Source of the DNA: Streptomyces xylophagus
GTDB taxonomy: Bacteria; Actinomycetota; Actinomycetes; Streptomycetales; Streptomycetaceae
Assembly: GCF_000716435.1 (NCBI RefSeq)
Contig: NZ_JNWO01000037.1
Location: 1-64,000, forward strand
Direction of reading: 5' to 3'
Length of the DNA: 64,000 nt
Shown here: piece by piece, positions 7,962 to 18,163 of the stretch
How positions within the stretch are numbered: position 1 is the first letter of the stretch
Layout of the letters: each line of letters starts with the position of its first letter
Notes under the pieces: generated by a model
The model's input: the letters and a program-made list of their open reading frames with translations, nothing else
What the model was told of the DNA's origin: nothing
Databases searched by the model: none
Program-made: the position numbers and the translations under genes

Positions 7962-9245
7962 ATGCACCACGACGAGCCTCGCGCCCCCGAACTCTTCACC
8001 TGGGAGTTCGCCACCGACCCCTACCCCGCCTACGCCTGGCTCCGCGAACACGCCCCCGTGCACAAAACCCGGCTCCCCAGCGGAGTCGAGGCCTGGCTGG
8101 TCACCCGGCACGCCGACGCCAAGCAGGCCCTCGCCGACCCGCGCCTGTCCAAGAACCCCGCGCACCACGACGAACCGGCCCACGCGAAGGGCAAGACCGG
8201 CATCCCGGGTGAGCGCAAGGCCGAGTTGATGACGCATCTGCTGAACATCGACCCGCCGGACCACACTCGCCTGCGTCGTCTGGTGAGCAAGGCGTTCACG
8301 CCCCGCCGTGTGGCCGAATTCGCGCCCCGGGTGCAGGAGTTGACGAACGATCTGATCGACGGGTTCGCGCGGACCGGCTCCGCCGACCTCATCCACGACT
8401 TCGCGTTCCCGCTCCCCATCTACGCCATCTGCGATCTGCTGGGCGTCCCCCGCGAGGACCAGGACGACTTCCGCGACTGGGCGGGCATGATGATCCGGCA
8501 CGGGGGAGGACCGCGGGGCGGAGTCGCCCGGTCCGTGAAGAAGATGCGCGGCTATCTCGCCGAACTCATCCACCGCAAGCGCGAGGCCCTCCCCGACAGC
8601 CCGGAACCCCTCCCCGGCGAGGACCTCATCTCCGGCCTGATCCGCGCCTCGGACCACGGCGAGCACCTCACCGAGAACGAGGCCGCCGCCATGGCCTTCA
8701 TCCTGCTCTTCGCCGGGTTCGAGACGACCGTCAACCTCATCGGCAACGGCACGTACGCCCTCCTCACCCACCCCGAGCAGCGCACCCGCCTCCAGAAGTC
8801 CCTGGCCGCCGGTGAACACGACCTCCTCGAAACCGGCGTCGAGGAACTCCTGCGCTACGACGGCCCGGTGGAGCTCGCGACCTGGCGCTTCGCCACCCGC
8901 CCCGTCACCCTCGGCGGGCAGGACATCGCGGCCGGCGACCCCGTGCTCGTCGTGCTGGCCGCCGCGGACCGTGATCCGCAGCGGTTCGCCGATCCCGACG
9001 TGCTCGATCTCGGACGGCGTGACAATCAACACCTCGGCTACGGCCACGGCATCCACTACTGCCTCGGCGCCCCGCTCGCCCGCCTGGAGGGCCAGACCGC
9101 GCTCGCCACCCTCCTCACCCGCCTCCCCGACCTCCAACTCGCCGCGGACCCGGCCGACTTGCGCTGGCGCGGCGGCCTCATCATGCGCGGACTGCGCACA
9201 CTGCCCGTGGAGTTCACCCCCCGAGCGGGCACTCCAACTCCGTAG
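7962..9245 (+). CDS. Cytochrome P450 (CYP107 family, CYP107U-like)
   Basis: Class I bacterial P450 monooxygenase of 427 residues, needing ferredoxin partners that are not encoded nearby. The I-helix oxygen-binding segment AGFETT is at 251-256, the ExxR pair is E295/R298, and the heme loop LGYGHGIHYCLG ends with the thiolate ligand C367. A tyrosine replaces the usual phenylalanine at the start of the heme loop. Position next to rpfC and sequence resemble S. coelicolor SCO3099 (CYP107U1), which I recall being linked to sporulation. The ATG has no ribosome site; see the leaderless -10 box. Confidence 0.9.
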   Translation: MHHDEPRAPELFTWEFATDPYPAYAWLREHAPVHKTRLPSGVEAWLVTRHADAKQALADPRLSKNPAHHDEPAHAKGKTGIPGERKAELMTHLLNIDPPDHTRLRRLVSKAFTPRRVAEFAPRVQELTNDLIDGFARTGSADLIHDFAFPLPIYAICDLLGVPREDQDDFRDWAGMMIRHGGGPRGGVARSVKKMRGYLAELIHRKREALPDSPEPLPGEDLISGLIRASDHGEHLTENEAAAMAFILLFAGFETTVNLIGNGTYALLTHPEQRTRLQKSLAAGEHDLLETGVEELLRYDGPVELATWRFATRPVTLGGQDIAAGDPVLVVLAAADRDPQRFADPDVLDLGRRDNQHLGYGHGIHYCLGAPLARLEGQTALATLLTRLPDLQLAADPADLRWRGGLIMRGLRTLPVEFTPRAGTPTP

Positions 9246-9333
9246 ACCTGGACCGAACAGGTCATCTCGCCCCGTAAACCCGAAGGTGACACTTCTTCAA
9301 CTCTGTGATCTTCACGTGATCTACGTGGCATTA

Positions 9334-9365
9334 ACTTGTGACAAGTGATCGACTGCGGCTACGTT
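9334..9365 (+). promoter_or_regulatory. Candidate rpfC promoter with palindromic operator
   Basis: TTGTGA (9336-9341) and TACGTT (9360-9365) are separated by 18 bp and precede rpfC by about 70 bp. The -35 lies inside a 13-bp palindrome ACTTGTGACAAGT (9334-9346). Several GTGATC words lie around it, suggesting regulator binding. Confidence 0.5.
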
Positions 9366-9434
9366 CGAATACCAGCGCGGCGCCCCGCATCATCCGCCGC
9401 GCGGTCCCCCCGCTGTCACGCGAAAGGCCTCCGC

Positions 9435-10391
9435 ATGCTCTCCGGGAACGGTCGTCACCGTCGCCCCCGTCAGGCTCCGGCGCTCCTCGTCGCGGCCGGC
9501 GTGACCGGCTCCGCCATCGCCATCCCGCTCCTCGGCGCCGCCGCCGCGAACGCCGCCGACGGCACCACCTGGGACAAGGTGGCCCAGTGCGAGAGCGGCG
9601 GCTCCTGGAGCGAGAACAGCGGCAACGGCTACTACGGCGGGCTGCAGCTGACCCAGGACGACTGGGCGAAGTACGGCGGCCTCGACTACGCCCCGAGCGC
9701 CGACCTGGCCAGCCGCTCCCAGCAGATAGCCGTCGCCGAGAAGATCCTCGACGACCGCGGCACGTCCCCCTGGATGACCTGCGCCCTGCTCTCCGGCCTC
9801 ACCACGACCTCGGGTTCGACGGGCGTCGACACGGGCGTCGCGAGCGACTCGCCGTCGTCCGACGCGACGGACTCCGCAGGCTCCTCCGACCCCACCGCGT
9901 CCTCCGGACTGTCCGACTCCGGCACCACGGACTCGACTTCGTCCGATACGTCCGACTCCTCCACCGGCGACCCGTCGAGCAGCCCCTCGCCCACCGCGAC
10001 GGAAAACTCCACAGACTCCACCAAGTCCGACAAGTCCACCAGTCCTTCGGCGAGCGACGGCTCGGTCACCGCATCTCCGAAACTCGATGAATCGGACAAC
10101 TCGGAGCAGGCGGTGGGCAAGTGGAGCCTCGTCGACACCGGCGCGCTCGACGGTGGCGTGAGTGAGCAGAGTGTCGGCAAGCATCGTGGAGCCGGCGCCG
10201 AGGAAAGCGTGGCGGCGCAGTCGTACACGGTCCGCGCCGGCGACTCCCTCGCGTCCATCGCCGACTCCCTTGGCTACGACGGCGGATGGCGTGCGCTCTA
10301 CGCCGAGAACAAAAAGGTGATAGGCGCCGATCCGACCCAGATCGCCGCCGGTCAGACCTTGGACGTCGGTACGGAAGCGGGCGAAAAGTAG
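9435..10391 (+). CDS. rpfC: Resuscitation-promoting factor RpfC (Rpf plus LysM)
   Basis: Secreted peptidoglycan-cleaving muralytic enzyme that promotes spore germination and resuscitation. The 318-residue product has a signal peptide (about 1-41, ending ANAAD), an Rpf transglycosylase-like domain (about 42-120) with the catalytic glutamate in QCESGGSW, a long Ser/Thr/Asp-rich linker (about 125-250) and a LysM peptidoglycan-binding domain at the C terminus (YTVRAGDSLASIADSLG). The ATG at 9435 has GAAAGG 7 nt upstream. It is followed by rpfA, but a separate promoter and riboswitch lie between them. Confidence 0.9.
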   Translation: MLSGNGRHRRPRQAPALLVAAGVTGSAIAIPLLGAAAANAADGTTWDKVAQCESGGSWSENSGNGYYGGLQLTQDDWAKYGGLDYAPSADLASRSQQIAVAEKILDDRGTSPWMTCALLSGLTTTSGSTGVDTGVASDSPSSDATDSAGSSDPTASSGLSDSGTTDSTSSDTSDSSTGDPSSSPSPTATENSTDSTKSDKSTSPSASDGSVTASPKLDESDNSEQAVGKWSLVDTGALDGGVSEQSVGKHRGAGAEESVAAQSYTVRAGDSLASIADSLGYDGGWRALYAENKKVIGADPTQIAAGQTLDVGTEAGEK

Positions 10392-10482
10392 CAAGCGGGC
10401 AGCGGGAGTTCACGTCATGCTTCGCGCTGGAATGTCCGGTTTGATCAAAGTGTGGGATGAGTCTCAGAAGCCCTGATCGTCT

Positions 10483-10512
10483 TTGAAATTCCGCCGATTC
10501 CGTGTCTACGGT
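10483..10512 (+). promoter_or_regulatory. rpfA promoter
   Basis: TTGAAA (10483-10488) and TACGGT (10507-10512) are separated by 18 bp. Transcription would start near 10519, giving a leader of about 250 nt that contains the riboswitch. Confidence 0.6.
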
Positions 10513-10556
10513 CAAGGCCGCTCGTCACCACGAGCCCCGGCTGCCGCACACGCCGA

Positions 10557-11463
<907 letters not shown>

Positions 11464-11474
11464 CACTCAGCTGA

Positions 11475-13064
<1,590 letters not shown>

Positions 13065-13102
13065 CCCTCCCGGGGTTCCACCGGGTCAATCCTTAGCCAG
13101 TC

Positions 13103-13152
13103 GTACGTACGTCCCCGCACCGGTCCCGTACCGTGTGCGGGGACGTACGCAC
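13103..13152. other. Long stem-loop between eno and divIC
   Basis: Arms 13103-13120 and 13135-13152 pair over 18 bp with one G-T mismatch, and a further CGGT/ACCG pair extends the stem into the loop. No T-tract follows. The right arm ends 20 bp before the divIC ATG, so it could be an eno terminator, an mRNA-stabilising hairpin or an attenuator. Confidence 0.7.
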
Positions 13153-13172
13153 GTGTGAAGGGGAGGCGGGAC

Positions 13173-13649
13173 ATGGCCGTGAAGGACCGGGACCGGTTCT
13201 CCACCGCGACCAGGCTCAAGCTGCTCGGCGAGCAGACGGCGGCCCGTGTCTACCGCTCCCAGACCAAACGGCAGGCCCGCCGTTCCCGGCTCACCGGCCG
13301 GGCGGCCCTCCTCGCCCTGGTGCTGTGCTCGCTGATCGTGGCGCTGGCGTACCCGATAAGGCAGTACGTCTCCCAGCGCGCCGAGATCTCCGATCTCCAA
13401 CGGCAGCAGGAGCAGGCCCGGCAGCGCGTCGAACAGCTCCGCGACCTCAAGGCACGCTGGCAGGACGACTCGTACGCGGAACAGCAGATCCGGCAGCGCC
13501 TGCACTATGTGATGCCCGGGGAGACGGGCTACATCGTGATCGACCCGGACGCGGCGAAGCAGTCCCGCGCCGAGCTGGGGGCGGCCGACCGCCCCTGGTA
13601 CTCGAACGTCTGGGACGGCGTCGACAAGTCCGACGCCTCCGACCAGTGA
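13173..13649 (+). CDS. divIC: Septum formation initiator DivIC/FtsB
   Basis: Bitopic cell-division protein of 158 residues that links FtsL and the divisome. It has a basic cytoplasmic N terminus, one membrane segment (about 46-64, AALLALVLCSLIVALAY), then an extracytoplasmic coiled coil (EISDLQRQQEQARQRVEQLRDLKARW) and the conserved YVMPGETGYIV. The ATG at 13173 is preceded by GGGAGG at 13160-13165. Its stop TGA overlaps a GTG (13646) that could start the downstream DUF501-Ppx gene, so the two are probably co-transcribed. Confidence 0.9.
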   Translation: MAVKDRDRFSTATRLKLLGEQTAARVYRSQTKRQARRSRLTGRAALLALVLCSLIVALAYPIRQYVSQRAEISDLQRQQEQARQRVEQLRDLKARWQDDSYAEQQIRQRLHYVMPGETGYIVIDPDAAKQSRAELGAADRPWYSNVWDGVDKSDASDQ

Positions 13650-13684
13650 ACCGACAGACACTTCAGAGAGACTTTCGTACCCGC

Positions 13685-15256
13685 ATGGAAACGCCCCCGC
13701 CGTCCACCCCGCGCACCGAGCCCACCGACGCGGATGTCGAGGCCTTCAAGCAGCAACTCGGGCGCCCGCCGCGCGGCCTGCGTGCGATCGCACACCGTTG
13801 CCCGTGCGGACAGCCGGACGTGGTGGAGACGGCCCCCCGCCTCCCCGACGGCACCCCCTTCCCGACGACGTACTACCTGACGTGCCCGCGCGCCGCCTCG
13901 GCGATCGGCACGCTGGAGGCGAACGGTGTCATGAAGGAGATGACGGCGCGGCTGGAGTCGGACCCCGAACTCGCCGCCGCGTACCGCGCCGCCCACGAGG
14001 ACTACCTCGCCCGCCGCGACGCCATCGAGGTCCTGGAGGGCTTCCCGAGCGCGGGCGGCATGCCGGACCGCGTGAAGTGCCTGCACGTCCTCGTGGGCCA
14101 CTCCCTGGCCGCGGGCCCGGGCGTCAACCCGCTGGGCGACGAGGCGATCGCGATGCTGCCGGAGTGGTGGGCCAAGGGGCCGTGTGTACAGCCGCTCGCG
14201 GCACCGGACCCGGCCGACGAACTGCCCGTCGAGACCGCCGACCCGACCGCGATCCGCAGCACCTTCTTCTCCGAGGTCCCGCTCGTCGCCGACGGCTTCA
14301 ACCGCGTCGCGGCCGTCGACTGCGGTACGAACTCCATCCGGCTGCTCGTCGCTGACGTGAACCCGGCCACCGGTGAACTTCTGGAGCTGGACCGGCGCAT
14401 GACGATCGTGCGGCTCGGCCAGGGCGTGGACAAGACCGGCCGGCTCGCCCCCGAGGCACTGGAGCGCACGTTCGCGGCCTGCCGGGAGTACGCACAGGTG
14501 ATCCGCGAGAAGGGCGCCGAGAAGGTCCGCTTCGTCGCCACCTCCGCCTCCCGCGACGCCTCGAACCGCGACGACTTCGTCCGCGGAGTCCTGGACATCC
14601 TCGGCGTCGAACCTGAGGTCATCACCGGCGACGAGGAGGCGGAACTCTCCTTCACGGGCGCGACCGCCGAACTGACCGGCCGCGACGACCTGGCCCTCGC
14701 CAAGCCCTACCTCGTCGTGGACATCGGCGGCGGCTCGACGGAGTTCGTGGTCGGCGACGACCAGGTCCGCGCGGCCCGCTCCGTGGACATCGGCTGCGTC
14801 CGCATGACCGAGCGCCACCTCGTCCGCGACGGCAAGGTCACGGACCCGCCGACCCCGGACCAGATCACGGCGATGCGCGCGGACATCGAGGCGGCCCTGG
14901 ACCTCGCCGAACAGACGGTCCCGCTCCGCGAGGCCCGCACCCTGGTGGGCCTGGCCGGCTCGGTCACCACGGTCTCGTCGATCGCCCAGAACCTCCCCGA
15001 GTACGACACGGAGGCCATCCACCACTCCCGCGTCTCCTACGACCGCGTCCGCGAGATCACCGAGTCCCTCCTCCGCTCCACCCACGCCGAACGCGCGGCC
15101 ATCCCCTCCATGCACCCGGGCCGCGTCGACGTCATCGGCGCCGGCGCCCTCGTACTCCTCTCGATCATGGAGCGGGTCGGAGCGACGGAGGTCGTGGTGA
15201 GCGAGCACGACATCCTGGACGGGATTGCTTTCTCCACGGCGGCCGAGTCGCGATAG
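13685..15256 (+). CDS. ppx: DUF501 - Ppx/GppA phosphatase fusion protein
   Basis: A single uninterrupted frame of 523 codons carries two modules usually encoded separately. Residues 1-185 are DUF501 (RCPCGQPD, YYLTCPR, GGMPDRVKCLHVLVGHSLA). About residue 210 onward is an exopolyphosphatase/pppGpp phosphatase (VAAVDCGTNSIRLLVAD, VVDIGGGSTEFVV, LAGSVTT). Between them there is no stop and no in-frame ATG, GTG or TTG near the Ppx start, so Ppx cannot easily be made alone. The start may be ATG 13685 or the GTG at 13646, which overlaps the divIC stop. Ppx degrades polyphosphate or (p)ppGpp; DUF501 function is unknown. Confidence 0.85.
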   Translation: METPPPSTPRTEPTDADVEAFKQQLGRPPRGLRAIAHRCPCGQPDVVETAPRLPDGTPFPTTYYLTCPRAASAIGTLEANGVMKEMTARLESDPELAAAYRAAHEDYLARRDAIEVLEGFPSAGGMPDRVKCLHVLVGHSLAAGPGVNPLGDEAIAMLPEWWAKGPCVQPLAAPDPADELPVETADPTAIRSTFFSEVPLVADGFNRVAAVDCGTNSIRLLVADVNPATGELLELDRRMTIVRLGQGVDKTGRLAPEALERTFAACREYAQVIREKGAEKVRFVATSASRDASNRDDFVRGVLDILGVEPEVITGDEEAELSFTGATAELTGRDDLALAKPYLVVDIGGGSTEFVVGDDQVRAARSVDIGCVRMTERHLVRDGKVTDPPTPDQITAMRADIEAALDLAEQTVPLREARTLVGLAGSVTTVSSIAQNLPEYDTEAIHHSRVSYDRVREITESLLRSTHAERAAIPSMHPGRVDVIGAGALVLLSIMERVGATEVVVSEHDILDGIAFSTAAESR

Positions 15257-15299
15257 GCGGCGATCCTCGACGGGATCGGATGGTCCTTGGCCCGACCGC

Positions 15300-15569
15300 T
15301 TACAGGTTGCGGTACACGTCCCGTCGGTCGCCCACCTTGACGACGAGGATGACGAGTTCGCCATCGTTGATCTGGTAGGCGACCCGGTAGCTTCCGACCC
15401 GCAGCCGGTAGAGCCCCGACGGACCGGTGAGCTTCTTGACGTCGGCGTCCTCGCGATACGGGTCGTCACCGAGTGCGGTCAGCGCGGTCAGGATGCGCAT
15501 GGCGTCGAGTCGACTGATGGCCCGGAGCTGCCGCTGCGCCGCCGTGGTGAACCGGAACGCGTACTTCAC
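15300..15569 (-). CDS. relE: RelE-family toxin
   Basis: Probable ribosome-dependent mRNA interferase of a type II toxin-antitoxin pair. The 89-residue protein has the RelE/ParE fold signature: FTTAAQRQLRAI, then GLYRLRVGSYRVAYQI and VVKVGDRRDVYRNL. The basic residues of the C-terminal strands match the RelE subgroup rather than ParE. Its ATG overlaps the antitoxin stop by 4 bp. The pair sits between core genes and faces away from ppx. Confidence 0.88.
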   Translation of the reverse strand: MKYAFRFTTAAQRQLRAISRLDAMRILTALTALGDDPYREDADVKKLTGPSGLYRLRVGSYRVAYQINDGELVILVVKVGDRRDVYRNL

Positions 15570-15838
15570 GCGGCGCCTTCACCGTGCTCGGTGAACAGAT
15601 CCGCCAGCAGCTCGGCCATGGTCACGGTGGGGCCGCTCTCGGCCAGGACCGCTTCGGCCTCTCGGGCCAGCATGACGTCGGCCGCCGCTTCCAGGGCTTC
15701 GAAGTCCGCGATCGGCACCACGGCAGCCACCGGAATGCCGTTGCGAGTGATGACCGTCGGGGTGCCTTCCTCGGCCAGGTTGATGCGCTCCGCGAGATGC
15801 GCGCGGGCTTCCCGTATGGTCACGGTTTCCTCGGTCAT
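15566..15838 (-). CDS. Phd/YefM-family antitoxin
   Basis: The 90-residue antitoxin neutralises the downstream RelE toxin and probably represses its own promoter. The N-terminal Phd DNA-binding part is visible (VTIREARAHLAERINLAEEGTPTVITRNGIPVAAVVPIADFEAL), followed by an acidic toxin-binding tail. The ATG at 15838 follows a TACACT box by 6 nt, with no ribosome site, so the message is probably leaderless. The 4-bp overlap with relE gives coupled translation. Confidence 0.88.
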   Translation of the reverse strand: MTEETVTIREARAHLAERINLAEEGTPTVITRNGIPVAAVVPIADFEALEAAADVMLAREAEAVLAESGPTVTMAELLADLFTEHGEGAA

Positions 15839-15844
15839 GACGTC

Positions 15845-15867
15845 AGTGTACGCGCATGTGTGTACAC
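15845..15867 (-). promoter_or_regulatory. Toxin-antitoxin promoter and operator
   Basis: On the minus strand TACACT (15850-15845) ends 6 nt before the antitoxin ATG. A perfect GTGTACAC palindrome lies at 15860-15867 and a second GTGTAC at 15846-15851, overlapping the -10. They are likely autoregulation sites. Confidence 0.5.
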
Positions 15868-15895
15868 GTGGCCGGATCGAGTCGCCGGACGGGTC

Positions 15896-16897
15896 CTAGT
15901 GCCGGACCCGCACCACCAACTTCCCCGTGGCCCGGTCGTGTTCCATGTCGTCGTGGGCCTGCGCCACCTGCTCCAGGCCGTCGTAGACCCGGTCCACGGG
16001 GAAGGACAGCCGGCCGGTGGCGACCGCGTCGAGGATCTCCTGGAAGACCGCCGGGGGCAGGTCGGACGCGTCGCCGAAGTAGCCCGCGAGGCGGACGCCC
16101 CTCGGCAGGTACTCGTTCGGGGAGAAGTCGCGCACCGTCCACTGGTTGGAGAGGCTGCCGCCGAAGCAGGCCGTGCCGTGGACGCGTACCGCGCGCAGGG
16201 TGTCGGGGAGGGTCGGGGTGCCGACGAGGTCGAGGGCGGCGTCGACGCCGGACGGGTACAACTCGCGTACGGCGGGGGCGACTTCGCCGGTGTCGAGCAC
16301 GGGGTGGTCGACACCGTGTTCCTTCAGCAGGGCGAGGCGGTCGGGGCGGCGGGTGGTGGACAGCACCGTGGCTCCGCGCCAGGTCGCCAGCGCGGCGGCG
16401 GCCAGGCCGACCGAGGAGGTGCCGCCGCGGATCAGCACGGTCTGGCCGGGCCGCAGATCCAGGCCGACGGTGAGCGAGCCGTAGGCGGTCTGCACCATCT
16501 CCGGCAGGGCGCCCAGCACCTCCCAGGGCAACTCGGTGTCGACGGGGATGACCTGGGACAGCGGCACCGACGTGTACTCGGCGTAGCCGCCGTCGTAGGT
16601 GCGCCCCATGTCGCCCATCATCGCGACGACCTTCTGCCCGGGCGTGAGTCCACTGCCCGCCGGGGCCGCGTCGACCGTGCCGGCTGCCTCGATACCCGGC
16701 ACCCGGGGGAAGCTGACGCCCTCGCTCACCCCCAACCGGAGCTTCAACTCGGAGCGGTTGAGGCCGAACGCCTCGACGCGGATACGCACCCAGCCGTCCC
16801 GCTCGGGCGGCAGCGGGAGGGTGGTCAGGCGCAGGTTCTCGACGGGGCCGGGGGCGGAGAGCCGGACGGCGCGCATGGTGGTCGGCGAGGACGTCAT
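15896..16897 (-). CDS. Zinc-type/quinone oxidoreductase (MDR family)
   Basis: NAD(P)H-dependent oxidoreductase of the medium-chain dehydrogenase family, 333 residues. It has the GroES-like N-terminal domain ([20 protein letters not shown]) and a Rossmann segment [19 protein letters not shown]. Cysteine zinc ligands of alcohol dehydrogenases are absent, so it resembles quinone oxidoreductases. Three starts are possible: 16930, 16897 and 16876; none has a strong ribosome site and 16897 is a compromise. The promoter side has an AGGTG-TG-CACCT palindrome at 16965-16976. Confidence 0.8.
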   Translation of the reverse strand: MTSSPTTMRAVRLSAPGPVENLRLTTLPLPPERDGWVRIRVEAFGLNRSELKLRLGVSEGVSFPRVPGIEAAGTVDAAPAGSGLTPGQKVVAMMGDMGRTYDGGYAEYTSVPLSQVIPVDTELPWEVLGALPEMVQTAYGSLTVGLDLRPGQTVLIRGGTSSVGLAAAALATWRGATVLSTTRRPDRLALLKEHGVDHPVLDTGEVAPAVRELYPSGVDAALDLVGTPTLPDTLRAVRVHGTACFGGSLSNQWTVRDFSPNEYLPRGVRLAGYFGDASDLPPAVFQEILDAVATGRLSFPVDRVYDGLEQVAQAHDDMEHDRATGKLVVRVRH

Positions 16898-16990
16898 GGG
16901 GCTGCCAACGTGCGGCCGTCGCGCCTTCATTCCCGACTCGCCCTGGATCTACGGCCGTTGGTGTAGGTGTGCACCTGGCCCGCCCGTAGG

Positions 16991-17734
16991 TCAGAAGTCC
17001 GCCACCAGAAGCCGGTAGCCGACGTCGACGGCGTCGAGCGCGAGCAGGTCGGCGTGCCGGTCGTGCCAGCGGCCCGTGGCGAGGTCGTCGGCGAGCCTCG
17101 CCAGGCCGGGAGCCAGGGCGTCCTCCCCGGTCTGGGCGAGCAGGGAGATCCCGGCGCGCACCTGGGGGTCGAGGTAGGCGTGGGGGCGGCGCCAGTACGC
17201 CGCGCCGAAGCCGTCCGCGCAGTCGTGCGGGACCGGGACGGTCTCCTGTCGCGCCCCGCCGAGCAGCGCGGCCAGCCGTTCGGTCGGGACGGCGCGGGTG
17301 TCGTCGTGGGCGGCGGCCCGGGGGAGGTAGTCGCGCACGAGCCAGAACCGCTCGCGGAAGACCTGCTGGTCCCAGGTCAGGACGACGATACGGCGGCGGG
17401 CGACCCGGCGGAGTTCGGCGATGCCGGCCGCGAGGTCGGTCCAGTGGTGGACGGTCAGCAGCGCCATGACGGCGTCGGCGGCGGCGTCGCGCAGCGGAAG
17501 GCGCTCGGCGACCGCGCACACGGCGGGCGCGGATCCCGGTGGCCGCTGGGCGAGCATGATCCGGCTGGGTTCCACGGCGAGAACCGTGTGCGCCGGCTCG
17601 TAGGAGCCGGTGCCCGCGCCCACGTTGATCACATCCGTGGCGTCACCGAGCGCGGTGTGGATCCGCGCGGCGATGCGGGCGTCCGGCTGCCGGGTCCGGC
17701 TGTACGTCGTGCCGAGCGAGTCGTAGACGGTCAT
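16991..17734 (-). CDS. SAM-dependent methyltransferase
   Basis: Class I methyltransferase of 247 residues. Motif I VINVGAGTGSYEP binds SAM; LAVEPSRIMLAQRP and AERLPLRDAAADAVMALLTVHHWTD follow in the order expected of the Methyltransf_11 group. The substrate cannot be told from sequence. The ATG at 17734 has GAGGGG just upstream. It is transcribed toward the oxidoreductase, 93 bp away, and may share its mRNA. Confidence 0.85.
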   Translation of the reverse strand: MTVYDSLGTTYSRTRQPDARIAARIHTALGDATDVINVGAGTGSYEPAHTVLAVEPSRIMLAQRPPGSAPAVCAVAERLPLRDAAADAVMALLTVHHWTDLAAGIAELRRVARRRIVVLTWDQQVFRERFWLVRDYLPRAAAHDDTRAVPTERLAALLGGARQETVPVPHDCADGFGAAYWRRPHAYLDPQVRAGISLLAQTGEDALAPGLARLADDLATGRWHDRHADLLALDAVDVGYRLLVADF

Positions 17735-18163
17735 GCCCCTCAGTAAACTCCTGAGCAGCCCATATAACGTATGAGCGGGTGCAGGGGCGCTCGCCGACCC
17801 CCTCCGGAACACGTCCGTAAGAAAGTTCGTGAAGTTCTTCACAAGGAATTCTGTCCGGTTGGACGACTCGACTGCCCCGGTTGGCCCTTCCGGGGTCTCG
17901 GCGGGGCCCGGAGCGTGCTCGGCGGGGTGGTACGCGAGTGATTCGGGGGAGTTTCGGGAGGGTGTCGGCGAGGTGTGGTCCAGGGGGTCCGCTGGGGTAG
18001 AGCGGCAGCTCACGCGGCCTTGACAACGGGGCGAACCGACCCGTGGTTCCCCGCCCGCGGAGTGACCTGGATCATGCGAGTCGCGGAGGATAACACACCC
18101 CCCACCGAAGCTTGTGAAGGGGCGCACGAGCGACCCCCCAGGGGCAGGTGGATACTCGATGGC
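17735..18163. other. Divergent control region, methyltransferase / ndh
   Basis: This 429-bp interval has no convincing gene. It holds the Rex-like site at 17827-17844 and otherwise GC-rich sequence without a clear promoter pair. Confidence 0.6.
17827..17844. promoter_or_regulatory. Rex-type redox operator
   Basis: TCGTGAAGTTCTTCACAA differs at one position from the Rex operator TTGTGAAN4TTCACAA. Rex senses the NADH/NAD ratio, and ndh lies downstream. The ~320-bp distance to the ndh start implies a long leader or a distal promoter. Confidence 0.65.

Noticed and set aside
7670..8014. Extended N terminus of the minus-strand hydrolase
   Set aside because: It would cover the P450 promoter and start; the sequence has no homology and ATG 7669 has a ribosome site.
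17975..18163. N-terminal extension of ndh to an upstream in-frame start
   Set aside because: The extra residues have no homology; the conserved protein begins at 18164.
18151..18163. A leaderless -10 box for ndh (GATACTC)
   Set aside because: It does not fit TANNNT at 6-7 nt spacing.
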